From Theodoxus fluviatilis (lineage: Eukaryota; Mollusca; Gastropoda; Cycloneritida; Neritidae), in contig JAWQFJ010017379.1 in assembly GCA_034096865.1 (NCBI GenBank), positions 1 through 55,000 on the forward strand: DNA of 55,000 nucleotides, in the 5' to 3' direction. This document shows positions 52,921 to 55,000 of this stretch, piece after piece (within the stretch, counting starts at the first letter, position 1; each line of letters starts with the position of its first letter). The position numbers and the translations under genes were made by a program. The notes beneath the pieces are model-generated. The model had not been told where the DNA came from, did no database searches, and was given only the letters and a program-made list of their open reading frames with translations.

Positions 52921-55000
52921 TGGCAGTGCTGGTAAGAGAACATTTTCCAGTTGTGGTCGGTACTTCCTTCTCCTTCGCCCATGTCTGTTTTGAGGTCATC
53001 CAGTTGACTCTGAACACTCCAGTTAGTGTGCATTTCTTCTGTGTGTATCGGCCACCCCCAGCAAAGCAAACAAGTTGAAGGACACTCTGTTCTATGCTGA
53101 ATTTAGTGATATGTTCGCCCCCCTTCAAGGGAATGTTGTCATTGTTGGTGAATTTAACTTTCATTATGACAAGCCAGATAGATACAGTACTGTGCGCATG
53201 ATGGACATCTTATCCACTTTTGGTTTGAAACAAGCTGTTTCAGAGCCCACCCACAGGTCTGGTCACATCATTGACTGGGTACTCTATCGTCCTGATGACA
53301 ATGTTTTTCGTTCATGCCGTGTTTCTCACAATTTGACTTCCGGTCATTTTGCTGTGTTGTGTGAATTAGATGTGCGGCGGCCGGTGCGGGGACCGGAGTA
53401 TCGCAGCGTTCGAAATCTCCGTGCGATTGATTTGACTGTGTTCAGGCATGATGTGGGTGCTCTGGCTGCTGCGTCGTTAACGCCATCCGCTGACCAGTTG
53501 TGTGATCACCTCCGCTCTGTTCTTGATAGTCATGCCCCATCAACGCAACGCAAGGTCCCTCAGCGTCGCTCCACTCCGTGGTATAGCGCCGTCGCTTCCG
53601 AACTCCGAGCTTTGAAGCATAAAAAGCGTCAGGCTGAGCGACAGTGGCTGCGTTCTGGGTTAGCCGTTTACAAAGAAATGTTCAGCTCCTTCTAACACAA
53701 GATCAATCGTCTCGTAGATAAGGCTAAGACAGTGTATTTCAACGCAAAGATAGTTGCGTCTACCACTTGTAGGCAGTTGTTTCCCATCACAAACACACTC
53801 ATGAACCAGACCCGTTGTACCGTCCTCCCTTCCTCCCCACTGTCATCACTGCCTCAGAAGTTTTGTGACTTCTTTGTGTCCAAAGTGTCTGACATACGAA
53901 GAAACGTTGACACGTCTGCTGGTACAGGTGCTAGCGAATACCCAGTATCCTTCAGTGGTACTCCCCTCCTTCAGTTCAGCTCGGTTGAGGCTAGTGTGGT
54001 CCTTAAGACCATCCGTAGTATGACCCCTACCTCCTGTGACCTTGACCCTGTTCCCACATCCCTCTTACTTGAGTGCATGGATGACGTTCTGCCTGTTCTG
54101 ACACAGATAATCAATGATTGCTTCCAGTCTGGCACCTTCCCCAGTGTTTTCAAACAGGCTTTAGTCAAGCCACTTCTGAAGAAGCAAGACCTGGATCCAA
54201 ACGAGCTTAGCAATTACAGGCCAGTCTCCAACCTTTCCTTTCTTTCAAAACTGTTACAGAAATTAGCTTTGCAGCAGTTGTTAGAGCACGTGTCCAAGTA
54301 TGATCTTTTGGCTCGTTTTCAGTCCGCGTACCGTGTTCACCATTTCACCGAAACAGCTCTGCTCCGTGTTCTAAACGACCTCCTTGTCGCATCTGATGAT
54401 TCCAAAGTTTCGCTTCTCACGTTGTTAGATTTGAGTGCTGCGTTTGACACAATAGATCATGGAATTTTTCTCTTCCGTCTAAGACATGTTTTTGGCATTG
54501 ACAACACAGCACACTCCTTTCTGAAATCATATATCTCAGGACGTAGGCAGACTGTTTTGATCCAGGGTATTGGTTCTGATCCTGCCCCGCTAAATTACGG
54601 AGTCCCACAGGGCTCGGTTTTGGGTCCTCTGCTGTTTCTACTGTACACCCAACCACTTTCCAACGTAATTGACAGTCATGCATTCTCTCATAGCGAATTT
54701 GCTGATGACACGCAACTCTACAACTCCACTCAACCCCGTCAAATCCAACCTCTTCTCTCTGCAAGTGAACTTTGTATTTCTGATGTGAAACAGTGGATGA
54801 CCCAGAACAAACTCAAACTTAATGATTCAGAGACCGAAGCTCTCCTGGTTGGTGGTAGAGGCGAATTCGGTCAGGCCCTGAAACTAACCATAGGTCAGAG
54901 TGAGATAGCATTCTCAAAGTATGTTAGAAACTTAGGTGTCATGTTCGATGATGATCTTTCTATGAGAGTTCATGTGAACAACTTTTGCCAGTTAGCTTAC
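52921..55000 (+). mobile_element. CR1/L2-like LINE, 5' truncated, running off the window
   Basis: Coding text starts inside the endonuclease at the satellite edge ([18 protein letters not shown]). It has FEVIQLTL and FFCVYRPPP, shifts frame once at about 53049-53066, then runs 53075-55000 in a single frame with one stop (53693-53695). Endonuclease motifs: VGEFNFH where GDFN is expected, and TSGHFAVL where SDH is expected, so both acidic positions are changed. Reverse transcriptase: NYRPVSNLSFLSKLLQK, LDLSAAFDTIDH (54425-54460), NYGVPQGSVLGPLLF, FADDTQLY (54698-54721), and MFDDDLSM near the edge. The RT catalytic residues are intact. These motifs are typical of the CR1/L2 group. Confidence 0.9.
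53075..55000 (+). pseudogene. Endonuclease-RT ORF of the CR1/L2-like LINE (one stop, partial)
   Basis: One frame codes the end of the endonuclease, a linker (KHKKRQAERQWLRSG...YKEMFSSF, then a TAA where related elements continue, followed by HKINRLVDKAKTVYFNAKI in the same frame) and the reverse transcriptase. Apart from that stop and the upstream frameshift, no other break was seen to the window end. This suggests a fairly recent insertion. The 3' end, tail and target-site duplication are outside the window. Confidence 0.85.

Overview
The window is eukaryotic genomic DNA, most likely from a marine mollusc (possibly a gastropod; inference only). It has spliceosomal exons with good splice sites, several decayed non-LTR retrotransposons, no bacterial-style genes, and a very large share of tandem repeats. 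No tRNA, rRNA, CRISPR array or complete single-exon gene was seen.

The main gene lies on the minus strand. Six exons (43643-43812, 26939-27255, 20887-20995, 13152-13293, 9057-9352, 7233-7447) have recognisable acceptor and donor sites, and all five junctions keep one reading frame for about 416 codons. Exons 13152-13293 and 9057-9352 together make an EF-hand pair, and 7233-7447 begins a WD40 propeller. This order is typical of the WDR49/WDR64 family, whose Drosophila Y-linked member is WDY. A lysine-rich first coding exon at 51136-51312 may be its start, but needs at least one exon I could not find. The gene continues to the left of the window.

Each intron is filled with its own repeats. From left to right: a 23-bp satellite (799-4336) and CTGT repeats (4605-5215); a TCC tract (8021-8890); AGGTCA-rich interspersed elements (10131-11275, 13518-14394, 21656-21836, 23212-24045); a 25-bp minisatellite (14635-20887) split by a 3.46-kb LINE; a 31-bp minisatellite that grew inside a LINE reverse transcriptase (22081-22313); CAGA/GATA repeats (26130-26924); and about 15 kb of a 15-bp CpG-rich array (27285-42915). 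The 15-bp array holds a LINE insertion (28716-29195), an unrelated island (30673-31796) and an inverted duplication around 37723.

The right part (43813-55000) holds a scrambled block with 164-bp inverted arms (44001-45124), CT/GA microsatellites, a 21-bp minisatellite, a CCAAT/TATA promoter followed by a broken THAP-type zinc finger (47631-48261), the possible first exon of the main gene with a short repeat-bearing promoter, a CAGA satellite, and a 5'-truncated CR1/L2-like LINE that runs off the right edge.

The strongest lead is that the 25-bp minisatellite is a tandem array of the 5' splice site of exon 20887-20995: about 110 decoy donors lie directly downstream of the real one. The second is that a WDY-family gene here has satellite-filled introns, as WDY has on the Drosophila Y.
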